A stretch of DNA of 15,000 nt from positions 1 to 15,000 of the forward strand of contig JAKSDL010000565.1 in the NCBI GenBank assembly GCA_022360105.1, read 5' to 3'. Shown here piece after piece: positions 1 through 6,245 of the stretch. This DNA comes from Pseudomonadota bacterium. GTDB taxonomy: Bacteria; SAR324; XYD2-FULL-50-16; JAHJRI01. The notes under the pieces were generated by a model. It made no database searches, was not told the origin of the DNA, and saw nothing but the letters and a program-made list of their open reading frames with translations. Every line of letters starts with the position of its first letter. Positions within the stretch are counted from its first letter, which is position 1. The position numbers and the translations under genes are program-made.

Positions 1-98
1 CTGACCTGAAACAAGACTGCTACCGGGTCCTTCGTACCTGCGTAAAGCAGACTTCCGACAATGGTGCAAAAAATAAAAGTTATTAAAAGCTTTTTCAT
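1..98 (-). CDS. Exported protein, N-terminal part only (FecR-like?)
   Basis: The first 32 codons of a minus-strand gene that leaves the window on the left. The peptide begins MKKLLITFIFCTIVGSLLYA, a clear signal peptide (basic start, hydrophobic core, small residues before a likely cut after A20). It continues GTKDPVAVLFQV, so the product should be exported to the periplasm or outer membrane. An AGGGAG Shine-Dalgarno lies just upstream of the ATG at 98, which makes the start secure. The mature N-terminus resembles exported FecR-domain proteins that begin 'DPVAVLFQ..G', but too little is present to confirm this and the function is inference. It is divergently oriented from the HesB-like gene about 400 bp away. 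Confidence 0.7.
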   Translation of the reverse strand, partial: MKKLLITFIFCTIVGSLLYAGTKDPVAVLFQV

Positions 99-130
99 AA
101 TTTTCTCCCTTAAATCCAGTTCACAAACTC

Positions 131-164
131 AAACTGAAACAAAGGATCCTACCTTTTTCAGTTT
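131..164. other. Inverted repeat in the leader of the exported-protein gene
   Basis: AAACTGAA (131-138) pairs with TTCAGTTT (157-164), and after a two-base bulge AAAGG (141-145) pairs with CCTTT (152-156), leaving a six-base loop. It sits 33-66 bases upstream of the minus-strand start at 98, so it would lie in that gene's 5' leader or promoter. It may be an operator or a leader hairpin. No T-run follows on either strand that would make it a good terminator. Confidence 0.35.
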
Positions 165-388
165 CATTTCCGGCTGATTAAACATCTAGAAACATCAATC
201 GGTTCCCATCGACCCTCAATTCTGAATTGTCGATTTACAAAACAGTTTTGTCGAAACCTCTTCTACAATGCAAGCAAAATTGGAGCTTACCGGCTAACGT
301 TGATATCACTGCAACCTTTGTGACAAAGAAGTCGATTTTACAATTTTTTATACCGTTATGTTTGTGCGATCCATTGTAAATAAAGACT

Positions 389-402
389 CTAATTCGAATT
401 AG
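389..402. promoter_or_regulatory. 14-bp perfect palindrome, candidate operator
   Basis: CTAATTCGAATTAG is a perfect palindrome ending 8 bases before the -35 of the promoter at 411-440 that would serve the HesB-like selenoprotein gene. It shares the pattern C-WW-ATTCGAAT-WW-G with the palindrome at 7849-7862 in front of the small HTH regulator gene. The length and position fit a dimeric-repressor site. The binding protein is not known from the sequence. Confidence 0.4.
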
Positions 403-410
403 CAATAGTC

Positions 411-440
411 TTGTTTTTCCTCAACCGGAATTGATATAAT
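411..440 (+). promoter_or_regulatory. Sigma70-type promoter for the HesB-like gene
   Basis: TTGTTT (411-416) and a perfect TATAAT (435-440) are separated by 18 bases. Transcription would start near 447, giving a leader of about 58 bases before the ATG at 505. This supports that ATG over any start further upstream in the same open frame, because the extra residues would be encoded before the transcript begins. Confidence 0.45.
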
Positions 441-504
441 TGAACATGGGATTTCGAAGGAAACACTGGGCCAACTGATTCAACATGATAACAAATGCAT
501 AGCT

Positions 505-795
505 ATGCTCGAAATCAAGGTAAGCGACAAGGCAAAAAGTAAACTCATTTCATTATTGGCTAATGAGACAAGTAAATATGCGCGTCTGGTTTTTCAAGGT
601 GTTGGTTGAAAAGGCAGCAAATTGGAATTAACTCTGGATGAGTTAAATGAGAACGATGGGAAGGTTAATGTGGATGGTATTGACATTATCTTTAACAAAA
701 AAGACAAGTTGTATATTCATAAAAGTGCGGTGGATTATAACGATTCTAACCCTGGAAATGGCTTCGCGGTGAAGGCTTGGTTTCAAGGCTTTTAA
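505..795 (+). CDS. HesB/IscA-like selenoprotein (in-frame TGA read as Sec)
   Basis: A 96-codon frame, ATG 505 to TAA 795, interrupted only by TGA at 607-609 (codon 35). The reading is MLEIKVSDKAKSKLISLL.., then LVFQGVG-[TGA]-KGSKLELTLDE, and ends VDYNDSNPGNGFAVKAWFQGF. This is the HesB/IscA (A-type Fe-S carrier) fold. The TGA falls on the family's first conserved cysteine, Cys35 in E. coli IscA. A stem-loop of SECIS geometry lies at 628-646. HesB-like selenoproteins are an established family, so selenocysteine is the best reading. The protein has no cysteine at all and lacks the C-terminal CxC of true IscA, so classical cluster carriage is doubtful and a redox or metal role of Sec35 is more likely (inference). 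The start is chosen on family alignment and promoter position; no good Shine-Dalgarno is seen. The alternative is a pseudogene with one nonsense mutation. Confidence 0.82.
610..646 (+). promoter_or_regulatory. Bacterial SECIS element (UGA-proximal stem-loop)
   Basis: TTAACTC (628-634) and GAGTTAA (640-646) form a perfect 7-bp stem closing the 5-base loop TGGAT (635-639). Twenty-five bases separate the TGA from the first loop base. Known bSECIS elements have the apical loop about 16-37 bases past the UGA, a short loop and a G among its first two bases. All three conditions are met here (G at loop position 2). The element lies inside the coding region, as in bacteria generally, and would bind SelB to deliver Sec-tRNA. 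No selA, selB, selC or selD is in this window. Confidence 0.72.
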
Positions 796-803
796 AAGTC
801 ATT

Positions 804-872
804 ATGCAAAAACTAAAAGAAAAGTACGAAAAAGCAAAACAAAAAAGTAATTACACAGATATATTCGACTAA
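804..872 (+). CDS. Possible 22-residue lysine-rich small ORF
   Basis: ATG 804 to TAA 872 encodes a short, very Lys/Glu-rich peptide (begins MQKLKEKYEKAK, ends TDIFD), starting 8 bases after the stop of the HesB-like gene. No Shine-Dalgarno is visible, so translation would need coupling to the upstream gene. It has no recognisable domain. The composition may simply reflect A-rich sequence. It is listed because it is the only open frame directly attached to the selenoprotein gene. Confidence 0.15.
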   Translation: MQKLKEKYEKAKQKSNYTDIFD

Positions 873-1397
873 TATAATGAAAAAGCGATCACCCATAATG
901 GTCTCCGGTTTGATTCATTGCCGGCGTTCTAAAATCTGAATTGCTGGCTCGCCAACAGCCCTGTTTATTAAGTTATTCAAAAATCAAACCAATTCCCAAG
1001 CCGTGGATCCAACCCTTAACTACGTTCGGGAACGTGAGACGGGTTATTTGGTTCCACTCAAAAACCCGCATTTATTAGCTAAACAATCTAACAGCTCTCC
1101 AAACACTTTAAATCGCATGTAATATTAAAAACCTAACAAACTGGACGCCCATTTTATAGAGTTTGCATGAATTATTCAAGTTTTTTTATTTTTTATCGCA
1201 AACCGTCTATTTAACATCACCGTTGTATTATAAGCTGACTTACCAAACCTAAAACATGAATTAGCCCCGTCAGGTGGTAAAAAATTCAGAGAATTTGCCA
1301 TCCTTCCTTCATAACATTGGCATTTAACCATTTGTTTTGATCAGTGATTTTCTTAGACTTTTTACATTCGATTAATTATAATAAGTTTTACCGAAAT
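873..1397. other. Non-coding stretch with local structure
   Basis: No convincing gene on either strand. The part around 1003-1054 can fold: ACGTT-CGGG-AACGT at 1022-1035 makes a tight hairpin, enclosed by AACCC (1011-1015) with GGGTT (1041-1045) and, less perfectly, GGATCC with GGTTCC. A plus-strand frame 877-1122 is open except for a TGA at 937, but it resembles no known protein. The minus strand of 890-1122 carries short open pieces with many stops, which could be a decayed repeat or gene remnant. The 1130-1397 part is AT-rich without clear features. Confidence 0.35.
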
Positions 1398-1406
1398 TGT
1401 TATAAT
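1398..1406 (+). promoter_or_regulatory. Extended -10 promoter of the kinase gene
   Basis: TGTTATAAT is a textbook extended -10 (TGn followed by a perfect TATAAT at 1401-1406), which can work without a good -35. It would give a leader of roughly 65 bases before the ATG at 1477. A second TATAAT lies at 1377-1382 with only a poor -35 match upstream. Confidence 0.4.
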
Positions 1407-1476
1407 CCTTTGATCATTATAAGAAAATTAGTCAGTTCCCATTCCAACAAGTCTGTTCGTATCGGTGAAACAAAAC

Positions 1477-3015
1477 ATGACAAAGGTCCTGATTGTTGAA
1501 GATGAAGTAGTGCTTTCAACGCTATTGAAAGCGCAATTGGAAAAGTTAGATTATGAAGTGACTGCAATAGCCAGTTCCGGAGAACAGGCTATTGCATTGG
1601 CAACAGATTCCCGGCCAGATCTTGTACTCATGGACATCATGATGCCGGGTAAATACAATGGCATACAGGCTGCGGAAATCATCATTCAAGAATCCAACAT
1701 TCCTATCATTTTTTTAACTGCTCGCTCTGATGAAGAAGCAATTAACGAAGCCAAGACAGTCAAGCCCTATGGTTACCTGGTAAAGCCTGTCAAGATATTT
1801 GATATCAAGGCCGCCATAGAAATTGCGTTGAGTCGCAAAGACCTTGAAAACAGGCTATTTGAAAGCGAATCTCGTTACCGTGCAGTAGTCGAAGATCAAA
1901 CAGAACTTGTCTGTCGGTTCACACCGGATAAGAAACTGACGTTTGCCAACAAGGCCTTTTGCCAACATTTTGGATTTAACAAGGATACATTGGTTGGTTC
2001 CATATTTGGATACGCCACAGCCGATGAAGAGTTGCCAAAAAATCCAAACAACCCGGTAATCACAAAAGAGCGCCATATCGTGATCGATGAGCAAACATCC
2101 CACTGGTATCAATGGACAGATCACGCAATTTTTGACGAAAGTGGGAATCTCACCGAATACCAGTCTGTGGGCTCGGATATAACCAGTAGAAAGCTTGCAG
2201 AAGAGGAATTGAAAAAGCACCGCAACCATCTGCAGGAACTGGTTGACGAGCAGACCAAAGACTTGAGAATCGCTAAAGAGGAGGCTGAAGAAGCAAATCG
2301 CTCCAAAAGTGAATTTCTAGCAAACATGTCCCACGAGCTTCGAACTCCGATGCATGGAATTTTAAGCTTTGCTCAGCTAGGAATCACGAAGATCGATAGT
2401 TTATCAAAGGAGAAGATCCAATCCTATTTTTCAAAAATAGAGATTAGCGGTAACAGGCTACTGTCTTTACTCAATAACCTGTTGGATCTTTCCCAGATGG
2501 AGGCAGGAAAAACGAGCTATCTAATGAGTCAAAGTGTTCTGTTGTTGATATTAAACCAGGTCGTTATTAACCTCCAAGAGCAGCTAAACGAAAAGAAACA
2601 AACGATCCAGATTACCGAACCAAACATCCCAACTAAAATTAAATGTGATAGTATTCGCATAGAGCAGGTTATTCAAAACCTGCTTTCCAACGCAATAAAA
2701 TTCTCACCGGAAGAAAAAAACATTTTCATCTCTTTTGAATCAGCTGAGATTGTTCACAATGGCAAAAACATCCCTTCTTTGAAACTGATCATCAGGGATC
2801 AAGGTGTCGGCATTCCTGAAAAAGAGCTTTCAACTGTATTTTCGAAATTTATCCAAAGTTCACGGACAAAAACAGGTGCGGGAGGAATTGGTTTGGGTCT
2901 GGCTATTTGTCATGAAATCGTGAAATCACACCACGGCATTATCGAAGCCGAAAACTACCTGGCAGGTGGGGCTGTTTTCTCCGTTACCCTGCCTTTAAGC
3001 CAAGATCATTTTTAA
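1477..3015 (+). CDS. Receiver-PAS-histidine kinase
   Basis: A soluble signalling kinase of 512 residues with no membrane segment. Residues 1-120 are a CheY-like receiver: acidic pair E8/D9, phospho-acceptor D53 in LVLMDIMMPG, T81 and K103. Residues 130-240 are a PAS domain ending in the usual 'DIT.RK.AEE' exit, followed by a short coiled coil. The HisKA dimerisation domain carries the phosphorylated H286 in MSHELRTP. The C-terminal HATPase has the N box (NLLSNAIKFSPE), G1 box (DQGVGIPE) and G2 box (GGIGLGLAI), so all catalytic parts are intact. The N-terminal receiver makes this an internal relay component, probably fed by another kinase and itself phosphorylating an unlinked partner (inference). 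An in-frame GTG at 1465 would add four residues. ATG 1477 is preferred because GGTGA (1464-1468) is spaced as a ribosome site for it. Confidence 0.9.
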   Translation: MTKVLIVEDEVVLSTLLKAQLEKLDYEVTAIASSGEQAIALATDSRPDLVLMDIMMPGKYNGIQAAEIIIQESNIPIIFLTARSDEEAINEAKTVKPYGYLVKPVKIFDIKAAIEIALSRKDLENRLFESESRYRAVVEDQTELVCRFTPDKKLTFANKAFCQHFGFNKDTLVGSIFGYATADEELPKNPNNPVITKERHIVIDEQTSHWYQWTDHAIFDESGNLTEYQSVGSDITSRKLAEEELKKHRNHLQELVDEQTKDLRIAKEEAEEANRSKSEFLANMSHELRTPMHGILSFAQLGITKIDSLSKEKIQSYFSKIEISGNRLLSLLNNLLDLSQMEAGKTSYLMSQSVLLLILNQVVINLQEQLNEKKQTIQITEPNIPTKIKCDSIRIEQVIQNLLSNAIKFSPEEKNIFISFESAEIVHNGKNIPSLKLIIRDQGVGIPEKELSTVFSKFIQSSRTKTGAGGIGLGLAICHEIVKSHHGIIEAENYLAGGAVFSVTLPLSQDHF

Positions 3016-3338
3016 CTTGGCATCCTCAATAGACTACCCGTTTAAACAACTTATTTAATTAACTTTTTTGTTGCAATTCCGTACTATTGTTCGGTTTTTG
3101 TTAAGAAATAAAATGAAAATCAAAACTGCAACGTAACTTGCCTTGACAACTTATCCGATTCTATCATTTATACTTGTGTACAAACGCCCGATATCTGTTT
3201 ACTAGAGTACAAAGGAGCGGCTCAGTTTTGGGTGTTTCAATTAGATGAGATGAAGCATTTTTAGCCCAATGATTCAAATCCATCAAGGATACTATCATTA
3301 AATCGGGGCATTCACCAATTAACTGGAGGAATTGGGAT
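3016..3338. other. Intergenic region before the acyl-CoA dehydrogenase
   Basis: No gene is seen. The proximal half is AT-rich, with no convincing terminator after the kinase. The distal half holds a possible promoter at about 3143-3173 and a leader of roughly 160 bases. Two similar 12-base blocks, CTTGTGTACAAA and CTAGAGTACAAA, lie close together around 3173-3212 and could be paired regulator half-sites, though this is speculative. Confidence 0.4.
3143..3173 (+). promoter_or_regulatory. Candidate promoter of the acyl-CoA dehydrogenase gene
   Basis: A perfect -35 TTGACA (3143-3148) is followed after 18-19 bases by TTTATAC (3167-3173), an imperfect -10. The -35 is strong and the -10 and spacing are weaker. 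No better promoter is visible between the kinase and this gene. Confidence 0.35.
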
Positions 3339-5147
3339 ATGGCACAACAACTGGCAGATTTAAGGGATATGGAATTTGCTTTGTTTGAGCAATTTAAAAT
3401 TGATGAACTAGCTAATCACGAATTATTTGCTGATTTTAATAAAAAAACCGTCAAGATGATAATTTCTGAGGCCCGACAATTGGCAATAAAGGAATTATTA
3501 CCAACCAACAAACCTGGAGACGAAGAAGGCTGCACGTTTGAATCTGGCGTGGTTAAGGTACCGGAATGCTTTCATCGAATATATGACCTCTACTGTGAAG
3601 GTGAATGGCTTGCCATGGCGGATGATCCCGAAGTCGGCGGAGGAGGAATGCCGCATACGGTTTACCTGGCTGCAAACGAATTATTCCAGGCAGCCAACCT
3701 ATCCTTCGTCCTTTATTCCGGATTGACCCATGGTGCTGCGAAACTGGTGGAAACGTTTGGAACGGAAGAACAAAAGAAAGTTTATTTGAAGAACATGCTC
3801 TCAGGAAAATGGGCAGGCACCATGCTGCTCACAGAACCTGAAGCAGGATCAGATGTCGGAGCCCTGACTACCGTCGCTAAAAAGAATGAAGATGGAACCT
3901 ATAGCATTTCCGGTAACAAAATCTTTATTTCCGGAGGTGAACACAATATGACGGATAACATTATTCATCCCGTCCTTGCCAGAATTGAAGGAGCTCCGGC
4001 AGGTACTAAAGGTATTTCTCTCTTCCTTGTTCCCAAGTATCGTGTAAACGAGGATGGAAGCCTGGGTGAATTTAACGATGTCGTCTGTACTGGTATTGAA
4101 GAAAAAATGGGGCTGCATGGAAATGCTACAGCTTCATTGACGCTGGGGGCTAAGGGAAATTGTGTTGGTACTTTGCTTGGAGAGGAAAACAAAGGTATGA
4201 GTGCCATGTTTGTGATGATGAATGAAGAGAGACAATTGGTTGGTCAGCAGGGATTTTCATTGGCAACAGCTGCTTACATCAGTGCACTGAACTATGCTCG
4301 GGAAAGAGTACAAAGTGCGTTCATCTTGAAGCCAAAAGATGGTGGTGTTCCCATTATACAACATCCGGATGTAAGACGACAGCTGATCATCATGAAGTCC
4401 TACGTTGATGCACTTCGAAGCCTTATATATTTTTCAGGTACCGTATTCGACAGGATAAAAACATCTGATAATGATCAGGAAAAATACGATCTGGAAAGAA
4501 CCTTGGAAATTCTTACTCCAATCATCAAAGGGTACATTACAGATAAAACCCTTGAAGTATGCAGCCATGCAGTTCAAATCTATGGTGGTTATGGATATAC
4601 AAAGGAATATCCGGTCGAACAATATATGCGTGACTCAAGAATCCTAATGATCTACGAAGGTACCAACGGAATCCAGGCATTGGATCTCTTTATGAGAAAG
4701 CTGAGAATGAATGAAGGAAAGCCATTTATGGATTTTCTGGGTAGGATTCAAAAAACCATAGATGAGGCCAAAGGAAACCCGGCCGTTCAAAATCTCGTCC
4801 CAAATCTTCAGGATACCTTGGATAAGTATCATGAGGTCGCTGCAATACTCTCCAAAGCTGCCTCCTCGGATAAGATTCTTGAAGCTGTGTCGCAAGCAAC
4901 GCCACTTCTGGAAATCACTGGTGATTTGGTATCCGCATGGATGCTGCTCTGGAGAGCAAATGTCGCAGCAAAGGCATTGGAAGAAAATCCAAAGAAAAAG
5001 GATATCGAGTTTTACAACGGTCAGATAAAAACGGCTGAATTTTTCATCAGTTCAGTATTGCCGGTGACACAAGGGAAAATGCAATCGGTTAGGGCAATGA
5101 ATAGTGCAATTGTTGAAATCTCTGAAGCTGGTTTTGGCGGGCTTTAA
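3339..5147 (+). CDS. Acyl-CoA dehydrogenase (large, ~600-residue type)
   Basis: A cytoplasmic FAD enzyme that oxidises an acyl-CoA to the 2-enoyl-CoA and passes electrons to electron-transfer flavoprotein, in fatty-acid or related acyl-CoA breakdown. The order is the usual N-terminal helical domain, middle beta domain with signature LLTEPEAGSD (about residues 163-172), and C-terminal helical domain. The catalytic base is E440 in IYEGTNGIQALDL. About 130 further residues form the extra C-terminal domain of the long subfamily, so 602 residues is normal length. GGAGGA (3325-3330), 8 bases before the ATG, fixes the start. The acyl chain preferred cannot be read from the sequence. It stands alone, with a terminator immediately downstream and no ETF or thiolase gene beside it. 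Confidence 0.93.
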   Translation: MAQQLADLRDMEFALFEQFKIDELANHELFADFNKKTVKMIISEARQLAIKELLPTNKPGDEEGCTFESGVVKVPECFHRIYDLYCEGEWLAMADDPEVGGGGMPHTVYLAANELFQAANLSFVLYSGLTHGAAKLVETFGTEEQKKVYLKNMLSGKWAGTMLLTEPEAGSDVGALTTVAKKNEDGTYSISGNKIFISGGEHNMTDNIIHPVLARIEGAPAGTKGISLFLVPKYRVNEDGSLGEFNDVVCTGIEEKMGLHGNATASLTLGAKGNCVGTLLGEENKGMSAMFVMMNEERQLVGQQGFSLATAAYISALNYARERVQSAFILKPKDGGVPIIQHPDVRRQLIIMKSYVDALRSLIYFSGTVFDRIKTSDNDQEKYDLERTLEILTPIIKGYITDKTLEVCSHAVQIYGGYGYTKEYPVEQYMRDSRILMIYEGTNGIQALDLFMRKLRMNEGKPFMDFLGRIQKTIDEAKGNPAVQNLVPNLQDTLDKYHEVAAILSKAASSDKILEAVSQATPLLEITGDLVSAWMLLWRANVAAKALEENPKKKDIEFYNGQIKTAEFFISSVLPVTQGKMQSVRAMNSAIVEISEAGFGGL

Positions 5148-5153
5148 AATTTA

Positions 5154-5185
5154 TTGATCCGGGTGCCGTTCTGGACCCGGGTCAA
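5154..5185. terminator. Bidirectional intrinsic terminator at a convergent junction
   Basis: TTGATCCGGGT (5154-5164) pairs over 11 bases (one G-T) with ACCCGGGTCAA (5175-5185) around a 10-base loop. On the minus strand the stem is followed by an A/T-rich tail containing TTTT. On the plus strand the tail is pyrimidine-rich. The right arm overlaps the TGA stop (5184-5182) of the convergent PII-like gene, so one hairpin can end both transcripts. Confidence 0.7.
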
Positions 5186-5520
5186 CCTGTCTCTCCCTCG
5201 AATCCATACAAATTGTCTACTGCAATCGTTGTCATAAAATAAGGCATTCCATCATCTTCTCCGCTAAAAATATCCTTCAGCACCTCAGCGATTTTAACGA
5301 TCATTTTATCTTCCGCTACAATCAAAATTAGTTTATTGCTAGGACTGCTTCCTGCAAAAGCATCTCTCAATCCAGCGAAAATTGGAATATTTTGAGATAT
5401 TATATGGCCCATTCCCACAGTATCAAGCACAGTAGCTCCGGAAACTCCTATTTCCAGAAAGGCCGCAAGCAGTTCCTCAAGGTATTCAATTTTATTAAGA
5501 AAAATCAGGGCAAGCTTCAT
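5182..5520 (-). CDS. Divergent PII-like signalling protein
   Basis: A small soluble protein of 112 residues. The opening MKLALIFLNKIEYLEELLAAFLEIGVSG..VLDTVGMG matches the first beta-alpha-beta unit of PII (GlnB-like) proteins, and the second half (KLILIVAEDKMIVKIAEVLKDIF) matches the second unit. The region where PII has its long T-loop is short, and neither the uridylylated tyrosine loop nor the nucleotide-binding B-loop motif is evident, so this is a PII-fold relative rather than GlnB/GlnK. It is the last gene of the antiporter/EIIA operon, starting 14 bases after the EIIA stop without a clear Shine-Dalgarno, so translational coupling is likely. By analogy with PII-like proteins next to transporters, it probably binds a small ligand and controls the antiporter or EIIA (inference). 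Confidence 0.6.
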   Translation of the reverse strand: MKLALIFLNKIEYLEELLAAFLEIGVSGATVLDTVGMGHIISQNIPIFAGLRDAFAGSSPSNKLILIVAEDKMIVKIAEVLKDIFSGEDDGMPYFMTTIAVDNLYGFEGETG

Positions 5521-5534
5521 GACGTTTGATAGGC

Positions 5535-6002
5535 TTAATGAAAGTGTTGTTCTTCATATTGTTGAAATACTTTGATAACTTCTTCCGGCGATTTACTTTG
5601 ATACAATTCATCGTGAAGGGCTCTATGCTGCAATACACGTGAAACTCGGGCAAGAAATCTGAGCTGAAGGTTTACTTTGTCTTTAGGAAACAGGATTAAC
5701 AGTACAATTCGAACAGGTTTACTATCCAATGAATTGAAATTTATACCTTTTTTTAGCAGCCCAAATGAAACCGAAATACTCTTACAGCTGCTCACCCTGG
5801 CATGAGGTATCGCAATACCCTCTCCAATTCCAGTTGATAACAATTCTTCGCGTTCATAAAGACTTAAAATGGTTTCATTCCGATCGACCTCCGGATGAGC
5901 ATTAAATTGCAATTCCACCAACTCTTTTAGAAGATCATCTTTTGAATTACATTCCATGTCCACACGGATGCACTCCGGTATTAAGAATTCAGAGATCAAC
6001 AT
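5535..6002 (-). CDS. PTS EIIA type-2 (PtsN-like) phosphotransfer protein
   Basis: A soluble PTS EIIA domain of the fructose/nitrogen class, 155 residues, the normal length. The active-site motif TGIGEGIAIPHARV is intact, with H67 as the residue phosphorylated by HPr or NPr. No EIIB or EIIC is present, so it is not a sugar transporter and should act as a regulator, as PtsN does on potassium transport and stress systems in other bacteria. The frame is open to an ATG at 6035. The ATG at 6002 is chosen because AAAGGA lies 6-7 bases before it and the extra 11 residues (MLSFFFIQRKF) are not family-like. It sits between the antiporter gene (244 bases upstream) and the PII-like gene (14 bases downstream). 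Confidence 0.87.
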   Translation of the reverse strand: MLISEFLIPECIRVDMECNSKDDLLKELVELQFNAHPEVDRNETILSLYEREELLSTGIGEGIAIPHARVSSCKSISVSFGLLKKGINFNSLDSKPVRIVLLILFPKDKVNLQLRFLARVSRVLQHRALHDELYQSKSPEEVIKVFQQYEEQHFH

Positions 6003-6245
6003 AAATTTCCTTTGTATAAAGAAAAAACTCAGCAATACCGTTTTTCCGGGTCAATTTGCTTGTTCCTGATATTTGTACTTATGACGAAGGTCCCGTTTTT
6101 GATAGTTTTAATAATCCAAAAATGCTTATCAATAAGATTTTGAAATCAATATTCATTTATATTGATTTTGACAAATCATACTATGAAGGCGAATGTTCGC
6201 CAAGATACAACATCCTTAACGATGTTTCCAAAGACTATAAACACG

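Noticed and set aside
421..504. Longer N-terminus for the HesB-like protein, since the frame is open back to 409
   Set aside because: No ATG, GTG or TTG start with a ribosome site is available there, the promoter -10 lies at 435-440, and family members begin near MLEIKVSDKA.
937..939. TGA at 937 in the open frame 877-1122 as a second selenocysteine codon
   Set aside because: The flanking peptide matches no known selenoprotein family or Cys homologue, no ribosome site precedes ATG 877, and the composition is not clearly coding.
1011..1054. Cloverleaf-like folding suggesting a tRNA
   Set aside because: No T-loop GTTCGA consensus, no D-loop GG, no acceptor stem of seven pairs; only nested hairpins.
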